DNA of 64,000 bases from Mytilus edulis. Lineage: Eukaryota > Mollusca > Bivalvia > Mytilida > Mytilidae. Below the pieces are notes generated by a model, which worked only from the letters and a program-made list of their open reading frames with translations, searched no databases and was not told where the DNA came from. The position numbers were made by a program, and so were the translations under genes. Below are positions 12,393 to 23,131 of this stretch, in pieces (the first letter of the stretch is position 1; every line of letters begins with the position of its first letter). The DNA lies in contig NC_092354.1 in assembly GCF_963676685.1 (NCBI RefSeq), positions 23,158,193 through 23,222,192 on the forward strand, written 5' to 3'.

Positions 12393-12425
12393 GAGTTGCC
12401 AATCTCTTGTATTATATGTCTCTGG
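12393..12425. repeat. Right arm of the 33-bp perfect inverted repeat pair
   Basis: Reverse complement of 7424-7456. It lies about 100 bp downstream of an AACAATGGCGGAATTTTC segment that could be a gene start, but no open frame follows. Confidence 0.6.
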
Positions 12426-12825
12426 CTGGACTATTATTTTTAAGCTATTATTTTAATGGTACTATATTTTTACAAATGTTTAGAGTTTCATTTTAATCAA
12501 ATATGTGTTTTCTTTTAATTAATTTCTATTTGACTTGTTTTTTAATATAGATATCAAATGTAAAAATAACTCGTATCTGGATTTATTCATACTATAAGCG
12601 ACAAGTTTATTTTTCAATACCGTTGAAAATTATTGGTCAGTAACTAATTGCATCGATTACGAATTAGTTCAGGAAGAAAATCAACCGGCAAAACCTCACT
12701 TTTACATGCGCCGGATAATAATCTTTATGATGTTGATGCGGGTTATTTTTTTAAGAAAACTAGTAGATATGAGTCAATGCGGCAAAGATAGCTACTTATT
12801 AAACTTATAGATATCGTGGTGAATA

Positions 12826-13020
12826 CTTGTAGGACAGAAAGTTAGTGCATGAACTGACAATTATTTTTTACGTCACACAGGTAATGGGAACTAAATTTTG
12901 TCGTTTACAGGGTAAAATAAATCAACAAAGTAGTGTCGCAAGTGTATACTTGAAGTTTTACACAGTAAAATACAAACATTATCTTTTAGAATGCAGGACA
13001 GAAAGTCACAGGACTAATAA
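12826..13020. repeat. Pair of GGACAGAAAGT repeat ends
   Basis: TGTAGGACAGAAAGTTAG near 12830 and GCAGGACAGAAAGTCACAGG near 12998 match the end motif of the MITE-like repeat at 11.1-11.6 kb, here in direct orientation. Confidence 0.4.
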
Positions 13021-13418
13021 AATCAACGGTACCAATATTCACATTATTTTCTATTCTGATTATTTTCTTTGAATTAATACCGCTTATATCTACTAAAATA
13101 CTTTTGGATTATCCCTAAACTAATTAACTATTGTATATAAATCAACTTTGATAACAAAATTTATTTAAAAAAATATCAAAGTTGATCAAATAATTGTTAA
13201 GATAACAAAGAGGCTTGGTAGTTAAATAGCTTCATGTTGCCAATAAAATTATATTAATCTTCTTTTTTTCAAGTGTAATGACATATTTCCTTAACTTTCA
13301 TATGAATACATGTTTTGAAAAAGTAGATATATCAAGATATTTCTTATACATTGACTCTCCCTTTCTACCATTTGTTTTTTTTTATAAATGATGCAACCAT
13401 ATTGTACCAGTCAGAAAG

Positions 13419-13547
13419 ATGGACTGTGAAGATATTAAAACAGCCGACAAATTGACAGAAACTCTCGTCTATGTGAAAACATGCCCAGAAGTTAAAGAAT
13501 GTATTGTAATGATGCCCAGTCGACATGGACATGCAGTCTTCAAATAA
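13419..13547 (+). CDS. Candidate short terminal exon, unrecognised
   Basis: A TTGTACCAG acceptor-like site is followed by an ATG at 13419 and a 42-codon frame (MDCEDIKTADKLTETLVYV...) ending at TAA 13545-13547. Its composition is balanced and unlike the AT-rich surroundings. It may be the last coding exon of a gene whose other exons I did not find. No domain is recognised. Confidence 0.3.
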   Translation: MDCEDIKTADKLTETLVYVKTCPEVKECIVMMPSRHGHAVFK

Positions 13548-14526
13548 ATCTAGATTGAAACTACAAATGTAAAATACTTAAAAAATGTTTAACACAGCAG
13601 TACCTGGTAGTAATTAAATACATGTAAATGTAAATTGCCTGAATGATCAGTATTACAATGTTACAAATGGAAGTTTTTAACGACCTTGACTGGCTATACA
13701 GCCCTTGCACGGTCGGTCTTTAATGTTTGCCATGCTTTCGGTGAGAAATACTATTTTACTCTCGCAATGTTGATATTCTCATCCGATCTTTTGGTTGAAA
13801 GCATGTGGTGTAGTTTCATGTTGTCTTTCAATATGATTGCATTGTCGTCCATTACGGATGTTAGGTTTACCTCATATTTCAGTATCCAACTTAGCAGTTA
13901 ACAAACTTGCTTCAGTTGATGTATCAATTTTTTAGAGTTGCTTTTGTATAGAGCTGTATGAAATTTGTGTCTTGATATTGTTTCATTTTCGTTTCAAACG
14001 CATCCCAAGTTTTTCATCCAAAACTAAATTGGTAAAATAAATCTCTGCATCCATTGTTCAAAGTATATAATGACAGTAATAAGAGAAGGTGTGCAGTTAA
14101 ATACTTCAAAAAGTGAACACTTTATCAGCCCCAGTTCTCAACAACAAACTATATTTGTCGCATTCATTTTGACACTGCTAATCTGAGGTATTTTTATTAC
14201 CTTTAAGATTAATATGTAAAACTACTTAAACATCATTTGTATAATAATAATAATACTTATTAATTATCATTATTACAAGTATTGATTAGTAGATATGACA
14301 GAATTAAGCAACACAGCTAAAGAAGATTTAAATTTAATAAATTTAGCGTACATTGCTGTTTTTCATGTAACAATAACAAAATGTAACCGTAGCCTCAATA
14401 ATTATTGTTACATTCGTAATTAATCGGTTCCTTTCCCAACTTTGCATTCCGGCAATTAGTCTCCGATGTAACAATAATATTTTTACATTTCCATGTAACC
14501 GTAGCCAGTGCCTATTTTTTATGTGA

Positions 14527-14940
14527 GGATTCAATGTATAATACCATGGACAGCAATGTTACAATACAATAACAACAAATTTTTGTTCGCATCAATTTAG
14601 GGTGCCAGCATGTCCTCTTTTATTCAACATATTGATACGTAACAAAAATTTCAGTAGTTGTTATACCTCATGCTGTCTTGTACAACAAAATTATTTTACT
14701 GCATCGACCAAAACTGACCATATGTGCACTTGAATTTGTAAATCTATATACCCACATAGTAAATCAGCCATATTTTTATGTCAGGATTCAATGTATAATA
14801 CAATAGACAGAAATATTGTTATACAATAACAAATTTTTGTTCGCATCAATTTAGGATGCCAGCATGTCCTCCTTTTATTCAAAATATTCATACGTAACTA
14901 AAATTTCAGTAGTTTTTATACCTCATGCTGACCCAAGTCT
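14527..14940. repeat. Direct duplication, ~150 bp x2, spaced ~255 bp
   Basis: The stretch from GGATTCAATGTATAATAC through TTGTTCGCATCAATTTAGG and GCCAGCATGTCCTC to TATACCTCATGCTG occurs at about 14527-14677 and again at about 14783-14933, with few differences. Confidence 0.7.
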
Positions 14941-15780
14941 AAGTGAACTGCAGTTATTTAGCAGTTAATTAGCATTCACAGTTCTCACTTGACAGCAGCC
15001 CCCAAGGGTGACTGGGGTATAGAAATATGGTCACTTGGTCTTCTCCCGACCGGCAGTAAAACGCTTGCCGAAGTGGGGCGTCCGTTTGGCTGTGCGGGAT
15101 GTATCAAGTTCGCAGTCACGTCAGCTCAGAAGGGGGACGTTAAATCCGATGCCTCGTGTAAAGAGAGTGCCACGCTCTTTGCACGTTAAGAACCCTTGCA
15201 ACAACTCTTTGAGGGGTCCGTAGGTGGCCTGTTGCAAGGCAAAATTTCTGTCCCTATCCATATACCCTCCTTTTTCCGGTGGCAGTCCAAATTTCTCCGA
15301 CCATAATTCCTGAATGGCCTCTATTGTATCAACCTACCTATTGTATTTATTGTGAACTTGTTCTCGTCCTGAATATGCATGAAATATTTGCCACTGGACG
15401 TTAAGCAACCAATAATCAATCAATCAATCACTTGACAGCAGTCCTTTGGCAGTTCATTAGCATTCGCAGTTCTCACTTGACAGCAGTTCTTTGGCAGTTC
15501 ATTAGCATTCACAGTTCCCAAATGTGAGGCAATGATTAATTTGCATAAAGGCATTCTAATAGCATTTCATAGCTGTTTTTTAGCAGTTTCTTTAGCATTC
15601 ACAGTTCTTTGGCAGTTATTTTTGACGAAAAATTTAAATGAGATCTGAATATTCATGAGAACTGCTATAAAACAGCTATCAAATAATGAATATTCATGAG
15701 AACTGCTATAATAACAGCTGTCAAATAATGAATATTCATGTGAACTGCTAAGTTTACCATCCTAATATGGCCTTCTACAC
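14940..15780. repeat. Short-unit repeat array (CTTTGGCAGTTCATTAGC and related units)
   Basis: CACTTGACAGCAG, TTTGGCAGTTCATTAGC and ATTCACAGTTCTC recur several times. From 15645 a second unit of about 50 bp (ATGAATATTCATGAGAACTG) occurs three times. The array is interrupted by the SINE-like insertion at 14999-15431. Confidence 0.6.
14999..15431 (+). mobile_element. SINE-like element with (AATC)n tail
   Basis: A relatively GC-rich ~430-bp block ends in GGACGTTAAGCAACC followed by an AATC repeat, the usual look of a SINE tail. CACTTGACAGCAG lies directly on both sides and may be a 13-bp target duplication, although this motif also belongs to the host array. Its 3' half recurs at 37645-37795 and its middle, inverted, at about 41275-41410. 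The two short ORFs inside are not supported. Confidence 0.55.
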
Positions 15781-16489
15781 TGCAATGGAATGCTATGGAA
15801 TGCTATCGGATTCTTCAAAAGGTTGAAAATTGGTGTAGGTATGGATACCAATTATGGATGTACATGTATGATGACATGCATGATATATCTTTTTACTGTC
15901 ATGCATGTACAAATTAAATTTTGAGCAGCACTGTATCACCAACCTGCAGCGCTAACAAAAAGGTGTTTAAACAGCCAAGAATCAAATCAATTAAAAACCT
16001 AATGTCATGATTTTTATCCAATTGCAGACTTGCAATTGACATTCCCAGTTCTTTGGAGTAAGCCAGTTATTGATAATATATACTACAAATTCACTTTGAA
16101 CATATCTTTATTCATTTGACCATGTTGACATTAATGTCCAAGTAGAAATATTATACATTTTAACATGCATTTGACATTCAATGCAATCATAACATTTTTA
16201 TCAGAAAACTTATCCTGCAAAGGTCTCATTTATAATACAAAGCTGATCCCTGTACATGCAATTTAAAAATACATTTGCATGCATATATTTATATGTATTA
16301 AAGTTCTCACTTACCAACTGTCTTTATAGAATTGAAACAATGATATAAACTTTACCATATACTACAACAAACAAAACAATCAAACTGGCACTAATTGGAA
16401 AGAAAATAATGCAAAACCAGACCACACTTTAAAATCCATAATGAAATGTAGGATAATAAAATAAAAGCGTTGTTGAAGTTAACACTCCA
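15781..16489. other. No supported gene
   Basis: AT-rich intergenic sequence. I see neither an exon nor a recognised repeat. Confidence 0.4.
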
Positions 16490-16491
16490 CT

Positions 16492-16682
16492 TTAGAATTT
16501 AAACATAAATCCAGTAATATCATGAATATAGCGATCATTATTCAAATTGTTGAAAGTTTTGGTGATTTTATGATTTTTCTTCTTGCGTTGCCAATTTTGT
16601 TTGTCACTGTTGTATTGAACGCCACAGTCGACACACTTTCCCATTTGTTTGATTGGCAGTGGTAATTCACATATTCTGCAAT
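16492..16682 (-). CDS. Candidate terminal exon with a CxxC motif, unrecognised
   Basis: On the minus strand an ATTTTATTGCAG acceptor (exon from about 16682) opens a frame reading ICELPLPIKQMGKCVDCGV, then a Lys-rich stretch, and ending NDRYIHDITGFMFKF before the stop at 16492. The two Cys pairs hint at a small zinc-binding element. It may be a 3' exon of the BEN-domain gene upstream on the same strand, but no transcript link can be shown. Confidence 0.3.
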
Positions 16683-17039
16683 AAAATAGATCAAAACACA
16701 TTAAAAAATTTGGATTGGAAACAACTGATTGAACGTTCATAATTTTGTTATCAAATTACGTGATAAAATAAACCATGCACACATTATTTAAAGTACCTCT
16801 TTTAAAATGGATAATCACATATTTTCACTTGACATTATATAAAAAGAATTTTTCAATATAACAAAGAATGAAAACAAGAAAAATGATGGAGACCATGCAG
16901 CAAATAGCAGAAAACAGTTCAACTCAATGCCTCCAATCAAGTTCATTGAATTTTCCTATACATGTATCTCTTAAAAAGATAAGATTGGTCGTCAACTGAC
17001 CTCTGGCATCAAATTGAATTGTTACACATTGGCTATTTT

Positions 17040-17190
17040 GGGGTCTTTTATACCTGTAGCTTGCTGTTTGGGATGAGCCAAGGCTCTTGGTTGAAGTCAA
17101 TACTGTAAACAATAATTGTTTACTTTTACTCCATTGTGTCTTTGATAGAAAATTGTCTCATTGGTACTTATACCACATCTTATTTATAAT
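17040..17190 (-). repeat. Diverged copy of the GGTATGAGTGCCAATGAG repeat
   Basis: GAGCCAAGGCTC, TTGTTTACTTTTA and AATTGTCTCATTGGTACTTA with TACCACATCTTA match the family best seen at 25020-25145. Confidence 0.5.
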
Positions 17191-17344
17191 TATGATTTTT
17201 ATCAGGGCCTTTTTTTGCACAAGTAGCTGTCGTACCAAAAAATAAATTCCTTGTATTGTAAATTTTTTAAAAGCTCTCAATAAATAATTAGTCTATTTTC
17301 CTATTAAATATAATTTGAGCATCTCCTTTTTAAGTTGATATTAC

Positions 17345-19367
17345 CTTGAATAGCCTCAATCTTGACTGGATCCAGAACAGGTTTATTTAAGCTATCTTTT
17401 TTCCTCTTGAGACCCAATCCACCACTGCTGGCGAGTTCTTCCTCTGTGAAAACTAGTGTAAAGATCCCATTTAACAACGTATTACCAGGTAATTTGGACC
17501 TTTTTGCCATAATAAGTACATCTCTCTCCTTTTTTAGCTCACCTGGCCCAAAGGGCCAAGTGAGCTTTTCCCATCACTTGGCGTCCGTCGTCCGTCGTCT
17601 GTCGTCCGTCGTCTGTCGTCCGGCGTCGTTAACTTTTACAAAAATCTTCTCCTCTGAAACTACTGGGCCAAATTACACCAAACTTGGCCAAAATCATCAT
17701 TGGGGTATCTAGTTTAAAAAATGTGTCCGGTGACCCGGCCAACCATTCAAGATGGCCGCCATGGCTAAAAATAGAACATAGGGGTAAAATGCAGTTTTTG
17801 GCTTATAACTGAAAAACCAAAGCATTTAGAGCAAATCTGGCATGGGGTAAACTTGTGTAACAGGTCAAGATCTATCTGCCCTGAAATTTTCAGATAAATC
17901 GGATAACCTGTTGTTGGGTTGCTGCCCCTGAATTAGTAATTTTAAGGAAATTTTGCTGTTTTTGGTTATTATCTTGAATATTATTATAGATAAAGATAAA
18001 CTGTAAACAGCAATAATGTTCAGCAAAGTAATATTTACAAATAAGTCAACATGACCGAAATGGTCAGTTGACCCCTTTAGGAGTTATTGCCCTTTATAGT
18101 CAATTTTTAACCATTTTTCGTAAATCTTAGTAATCTTTTACAAAAATCTTCTCCTCTGAAACTACTTGGCCAAATCAATCCAAACTTGGCCACAACCATC
18201 TTTGGGGTATGTAGTTTGAAAAATGTGTCCAGTGACCCAGCCATCCATCCAAGATGGCCGCCATGGCTAAAAATAGAACATAGGGGTAAAATGCAGTTTT
18301 TGGCTTATAACTCAAAAACCAAAGCATTTAGAGCAAATCTGGCATGGGGTAAACTTGTGTAACAGGTCAAGATCTATCTGCCCTGAAATTTTCAGATAAA
18401 TCGGATAACCTGTTGTTGGGTTGCTGCCCCCGAATTAGTAATTTTAAGGAAATTTTGCTGTTTTTTGGTTATTATCTTGAATATTATTATAGATAAAGAT
18501 AAACTGTAAACAGCAATAATGTTCAGCAAAGTAATATTTACAAATAAGTCAACATGACCGAAATGGTCAGTTGACCCCTTTAGGAGTTATTGCCCTTTAT
18601 AGTCAATTTTTAACCATTTTTCGTAAATCTTAGTAATCTTTTACAAAAATCTTCTCCTCTGAAACTACTTGGCCAAATCAATCCAAACTTGGCCACAACC
18701 ATCTTTGGGGTATGTAGTTTGAAAAATGTGTCCAGTGACCCAGCCATCCATCCAAGATGGCCGCCATGGCTAAAAATAGAACATAGGGGTAAGTAAGATC
18801 TAGAAATAAGTCAAAATGACCAAAATCGTCAGTTGACCCCTTAAGGAGTTGTTGCCCATTTTATTCAATTTTTAACAATTTTCACTAATTTGGTAAATTT
18901 TTGTAAATTTTTACAAAATATTTTCACTGTATCTAAAGGTCCAAGTTTATTATAGATAGAGAAAATTCTAAGTACCAAGAATGTTCAGTAAAGTAAGATC
19001 TACAAACACATCACTATCAGCAAAACACAATTTTGTCATGAATCCATCTGTGTCCTTTGTTTAATATGCACATAGACCAAGGTGAGCGACACAGGCTCTT
19101 TAGAGCCTCTAGTTTTGTCCACCAACACTGTTTCATATTTATCTGGACAATTAGGATCCCTCAGAAATGGTCTAAATTCTATTTTTCCTGCACTGGGACT
19201 AGAACTTAATGTAGAGCTTGGTGTTACATTTACTGAAGATCCATTAATGGCTGTGGTTTTCTTTTTTGGGGTCTTCTTTTTTTAGGAGTCTTAGGTTTTG
19301 TTGGAGTTACGTCTACTGCTGCAATCTCCTCTCTATTTGAGGTGTCAGCAGTATCAGCATGGTCATC
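17345..19367 (-). pseudogene. BEN-domain protein gene, split by a repeat
   Basis: Two coding blocks lie on the minus strand. Block 1 (19367 to about 19111) starts after a TTTAAAG acceptor, is Pro/Lys/Ser-rich and ends PFLRDPNCPDKYETVLVDK. Block 2 (about 17527-17345) contains KLPGNTLLNGIFTLVFTEEE and KPVLDPVKIEAIQ, the core of a BEN domain (a DNA-binding or adaptor module of chromatin factors), and ends at a GTAATA donor. A 1.58-kb repeat separates them. Block 1 also shifts frame within a 7-A run near 19280. The gene is either inactivated or partly misassembled; further 5' exons were not found. Confidence 0.6.
17535..19112. mobile_element. AGCTCACCTGGCC repeat element, internally amplified
   Basis: Left end AGCTCACCTGGCCCAAAGG, followed by a CGTCCGTCGTC-type microsatellite. 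Right end AGGTGAGCGACACAGGCTC followed by TTTAGAGCCTCTAG. The interior contains two and a partial third copy of a ~502-bp unit (CTTCTCCTCTGAAACTAC near 17646, 18148 and 18651). A second, single-unit copy in opposite orientation lies at 28415-29215. There is no coding capacity. This is a very common mollusc repeat, from memory. Confidence 0.8.
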
Positions 19368-19379
19368 CTTTAAAAAAAA

Positions 19380-20055
19380 AAAAAAAATTCATTAACAGGT
19401 AAATGAAAAAAGTGTTCAAGTCATTTCAGGAATTTATATCATATCTATTATTTAAATGTATCATTTTTTTTGGTATATTAAAATACGTTAACAACGAATT
19501 ATATAATGCGAGATAACAGCTAATTTTTGGATGTTGAATGGTTTATGTATATTGGCACTGGCTAGTTACGTATCATGTAAGTGCAAATTCATGATGGGAA
19601 CATGATGCGATGAATGGGACATGTCAACCTTACATTATTCTGAATCCAGACCTAGGCCACTCAGACAGAAATACATTTTTTTATCTATGGTTTGATTTCG
19701 ACTAGTCATGCTAGTTCTGAGCTCTCTCTGCATTACACTAAACAGACAAATTTATTTGTTCGTTTAAACCTACATTAACTTAATTATTAAGTTCTATGCT
19801 TCATGCATGTAAACAAAATTAAGCACTAGGACGATTTTATCACAATGTCGCATACACAGGTATATCGATACAAGGATTTTTTTCCATTAAAACAATAATA
19901 TTGCCATCTCAAGAAACTGGATCTTTTGTTCACATGCATGCAGTTACACCCATCTCCAGCACCTTTTGTTTTCATTTATTTGGCGTCGGTATTTTTTCAA
20001 TTAATTATTGAAGCACTCTATTCTGTTGAAAATTTAAGATGTTTAATCAGTTTAT
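19380..20055. other. No supported gene
   Basis: AT-rich sequence upstream of the ISL2EU element; no exon seen. Confidence 0.4.
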
Positions 20056-20059
20056 CAAT

Positions 20060-20143
20060 GGCTCTGTTCCGCAATAGCAAATCCGGGGGTAATTCCGTAT
20101 ACGTTCCGAAATTAGTATTCCGGTATAACTTCCGGGGCGTTCA
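20060..20143. repeat. Left terminal inverted repeat of the ISL2EU element
   Basis: 84 bp. The first 17 bp (GGCTCTGTTCCGCAATA) and the last block (TTCCGGGGCGTTCA) match the right end; the middle is diverged but keeps TTCCG-type words (ATTCCGTA, GTTCCGAA, ATTCCGG). Such repeated words are candidate binding sites for the THAP domain. The transposase ATG is only 20 bp downstream, so this repeat must also hold its promoter. Confidence 0.75.
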
Positions 20144-20162
20144 ACTATCATCAGCAGCTAAG

Positions 20163-23131
20163 ATGAACGCAGCATCCTCCACTATGTTAACGAAGAAAAA
20201 AAGGTAAGGCAGACATGAATAGCGTTATCTTACTTTAAGATTTATATTTGATATGTGATATGAGTGCCAAAGGCAACTAGAAGCCCAAATGCAAAATTAC
20301 ATGTTTGTTTTTTTAACTTTTTAAGCGTAACCGTACGTCATTATAGAACCGGTTGGGAACAAACCCTCTACAATACCATATGGTGTTTATATCTTTATAG
20401 AGGGATGAAATTATCTCTCAGGGATATTTTTTAGACTTGATTTAAAGAAGAATGGCAAAATTGAATGTCTAGTTATATTGGCTTTAATCTATAGCTTTCG
20501 GGTCGATCCGTCCCACGTCGATCCGGCCCCTCGTCGATCCGGCCCATATCATGGCATATGTAAAGTCGATCCGGCACCAATAAAAAATATATTTCTATGA
20601 AATATATATATATGAATTGTAATTCATAAATGTTCATTATTTTTATTATAATGTTAAAGGTGTACGGTAAAAAAAATAATATTAAAGGCCTTTGAAAATA
20701 TTTTCTTTAGATGAGTTCAAAACAACTAGGTTGATTATGTTTTTATTACAAGTTTTCAAGATCATTGGGTATAATTATATTAAAACGTATATAAAAAAAT
20801 TCAGACATCAACATTAATTAATCAGCAACAGAGACATAAAATACAATATAATCTCTGTCAGCAGTAATTCAAAGCATTTTCTTTCAATTGACTGTGATCC
20901 TAACAAGTTTTACAAGGTCCATTGTGTGAACTTAATAAAATAAAAATCGCCATGAAATTCAAAGTAAAAGTTATCATGGAAAATAACTTCATAATTTAAA
21001 AATGTAGAAACTGCGATACAAACAGACACAATAACACTCATTTTCGTATCGATTTAAAATAGTTCTTTAACTGGCCACTCCAATACTTCACTGACCTGTT
21101 GTCATCCATCATTGGACACTTTTTTTTCAAATTCCATTCTGTTAAAATTTGTGACAAATTCCTCAAAAATCATTATAGTTAATTCATATTTTATTATGGG
21201 GCCGGATTGACTTGGGGACGGATCGACGTGGGCCGGATCGACTTTGGGCCCGATTGACTTGGGGCCGGATCGGTATGTGGCCGGAACGACCGGATAGCAA
21301 TCTATATGTATCAATTTATTAATTGTGTTAGTCAGTTACTGGCAGTAATACTGCACTTTAGTCAAGTGCTATAAATTGGGATGCCAACTTTTCTGCTAAA
21401 ATGACAGAACTTTCAATCTATTGTGTACCTATCTGAACACATTTGACCCCCCCCCCCCTTTCCAAAAAAAAAAGAAGTAAGTCAAATTAATACAATGAAA
21501 AAAAAAATTGATAAAAATTATTTTAAAATTCTAACTGTCTGACAACATATCCAATTATATTACATTGATTGTTTATTTAGAAATAAAATAATAAAATGAC
21601 CTTTTTTATCATGTTTATTTTTATATTTTTCAGCACTGGAAAGAAATATTGTTGTGTCCCAGGATGCAGTCATACATCTGACAAAATAGGACCAGATGGA
21701 ACAAAATTTATACTTCACCGTATTCCCATGTCAGAAAAAAAAGCCCATATTAAAAAACTGTGGATTCAGAGACTTAAAAATGTGAGGGCAAACTTAATTG
21801 TTAATGACAGTACAAGAGTTTGTAGTGCTCATTTTGATGGACCATTTACACATGAATCAATTCCAACTATCTTTCCTTCTAAGCCAATGAAGAAGGTGAC
21901 TACACGTCGTCCACTTTTTAGAAAAGAAGTCCATTCAGAAAATAGAAATACTGACACAGCGGAGTTAGACGAAAATGAAAATATAAAAATACCAAACATT
22001 AGTATCATGAAGGATCTTAATATTGCCTCTGACATTGACAAAGTAAATACGTGTTCATTCAGGACAAGCTGTACACAAACTGAAATTACTACATTTACAA
22101 CCAATGCAAGTACATGAGCAACAACAGACAATATTGAGACAGATATCAAGATCCATTCTGTGAGTGTAGGCATTCAGACAGACTTGCCACAAATAACAAT
22201 TGAAAATGTGAAACATGATAATGCCAAAGTGAGATTTTACACTGGATTTGTTAATTTTAGTGTTTTTTGGATGTTCTTTTCAGTACTACTTAAACATGGA
22301 GCAGATAAGCTGAATTATTGGGAAGGAAAATCCCGATCCATGGGTGAAAAATCCTACCAACAAGAAGGAAATTTAAAACCAGGAAGAAAACGCTTTTTAA
22401 GACCAATTGATGAATTCTTTATGGTTATGATGCGATTGCGACTAGGACTTCTGCAGGAACATTTAGCTGATATTTTTAGAGTGTCTGAATCCACTGTTTC
22501 TCGTATAATGAACACTTGGATTAACTTTCTATTTGATAATTGCAAATCATTAGTAACCTGGCCAACACGAGAACAAATAGTTTGTAACTTGCCAAAACTT
22601 TTCACTGGGCATCCAGATACAAGAATTGTGGTAGATTGCACTGAATTTTACATTGAAAAACCTTCATCATTAAAGGCTCAATGGATGACTTGGTCTGAAT
22701 ACAAGCACTCTAACACCTTCAAGGTACTGATTGGTGTAACACCAAGTGGCATGGTAACTTTCATTTCTAGACTGTGGGGAGGAAATGTGTCAGATCGTCA
22801 CGTTGTGCAACATGATGAATGTTTGCCAAAACTTAGCAAAGGGGATGTAATTTTGGCTGATAAGGGCTTCACCGTAGAAGACCTGCTTCCAGCCGATGTG
22901 GGACTAAATATGCCACCAAGAGTCTCAACGAAGAAGCAGATGTCACACCTGGAATTTTTTAAAACCAATAGCATTGCTTCTGCAAGAATAGTTGTGGAAA
23001 TGAAAATGGAGCAAATAAAAAACTATAATATACTAAACTCTCGTTTACCAATATCTGAGGCTCATTTATCAGAGCAAATGATTTTCATTTGTGCCGCATT
23101 TACAAATTTGTTGCCTCCACTTCTTAAATAA
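20163..23131 (+). CDS. THAP-domain DDE transposase (ISL2EU type), one in-frame stop
   Basis: Exon 1 (20163-20203) ends AG|GTAAGG. Exon 2 (21634-23131) begins after TTTTTCAG, and the frames join in phase 2. The product would be about 512 residues. The N-terminus is a C2CH THAP zinc finger (CCVPGCSHTSDK ... CSAHF), which in this family binds the transposon ends. TQTE- and QTD-type linker motifs follow, then a helix-turn-helix-like segment (FRVSESTVSRIMNTW) and a DDE_Tnp_4 catalytic domain (VVDCTEFYIEKPSS, VTFISRLWGGNVSD, VILADKGF). A TGA at 22115-22117 interrupts the linker, with the same frame continuing on both sides. A CGA-to-TGA change would explain it. The catalytic region is otherwise intact. 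Confidence 0.85.
20495..21300. mobile_element. MITE-like element with GTCGATCCGGCCC-repeat ends
   Basis: It lies in the intron of the THAP transposase gene. The left end holds three to four words of the type GTCGATCCGGCCC. The right end (21197-21290) holds the same words inverted (GGGCCGGATCGAC). The interior is AT-rich and non-coding. Confidence 0.6.

Noticed and set aside
14989-15223. Two overlapping ORFs in a GC-rich block
   Set aside because: They fall inside the SINE-like element, whose other copies do not preserve either frame.
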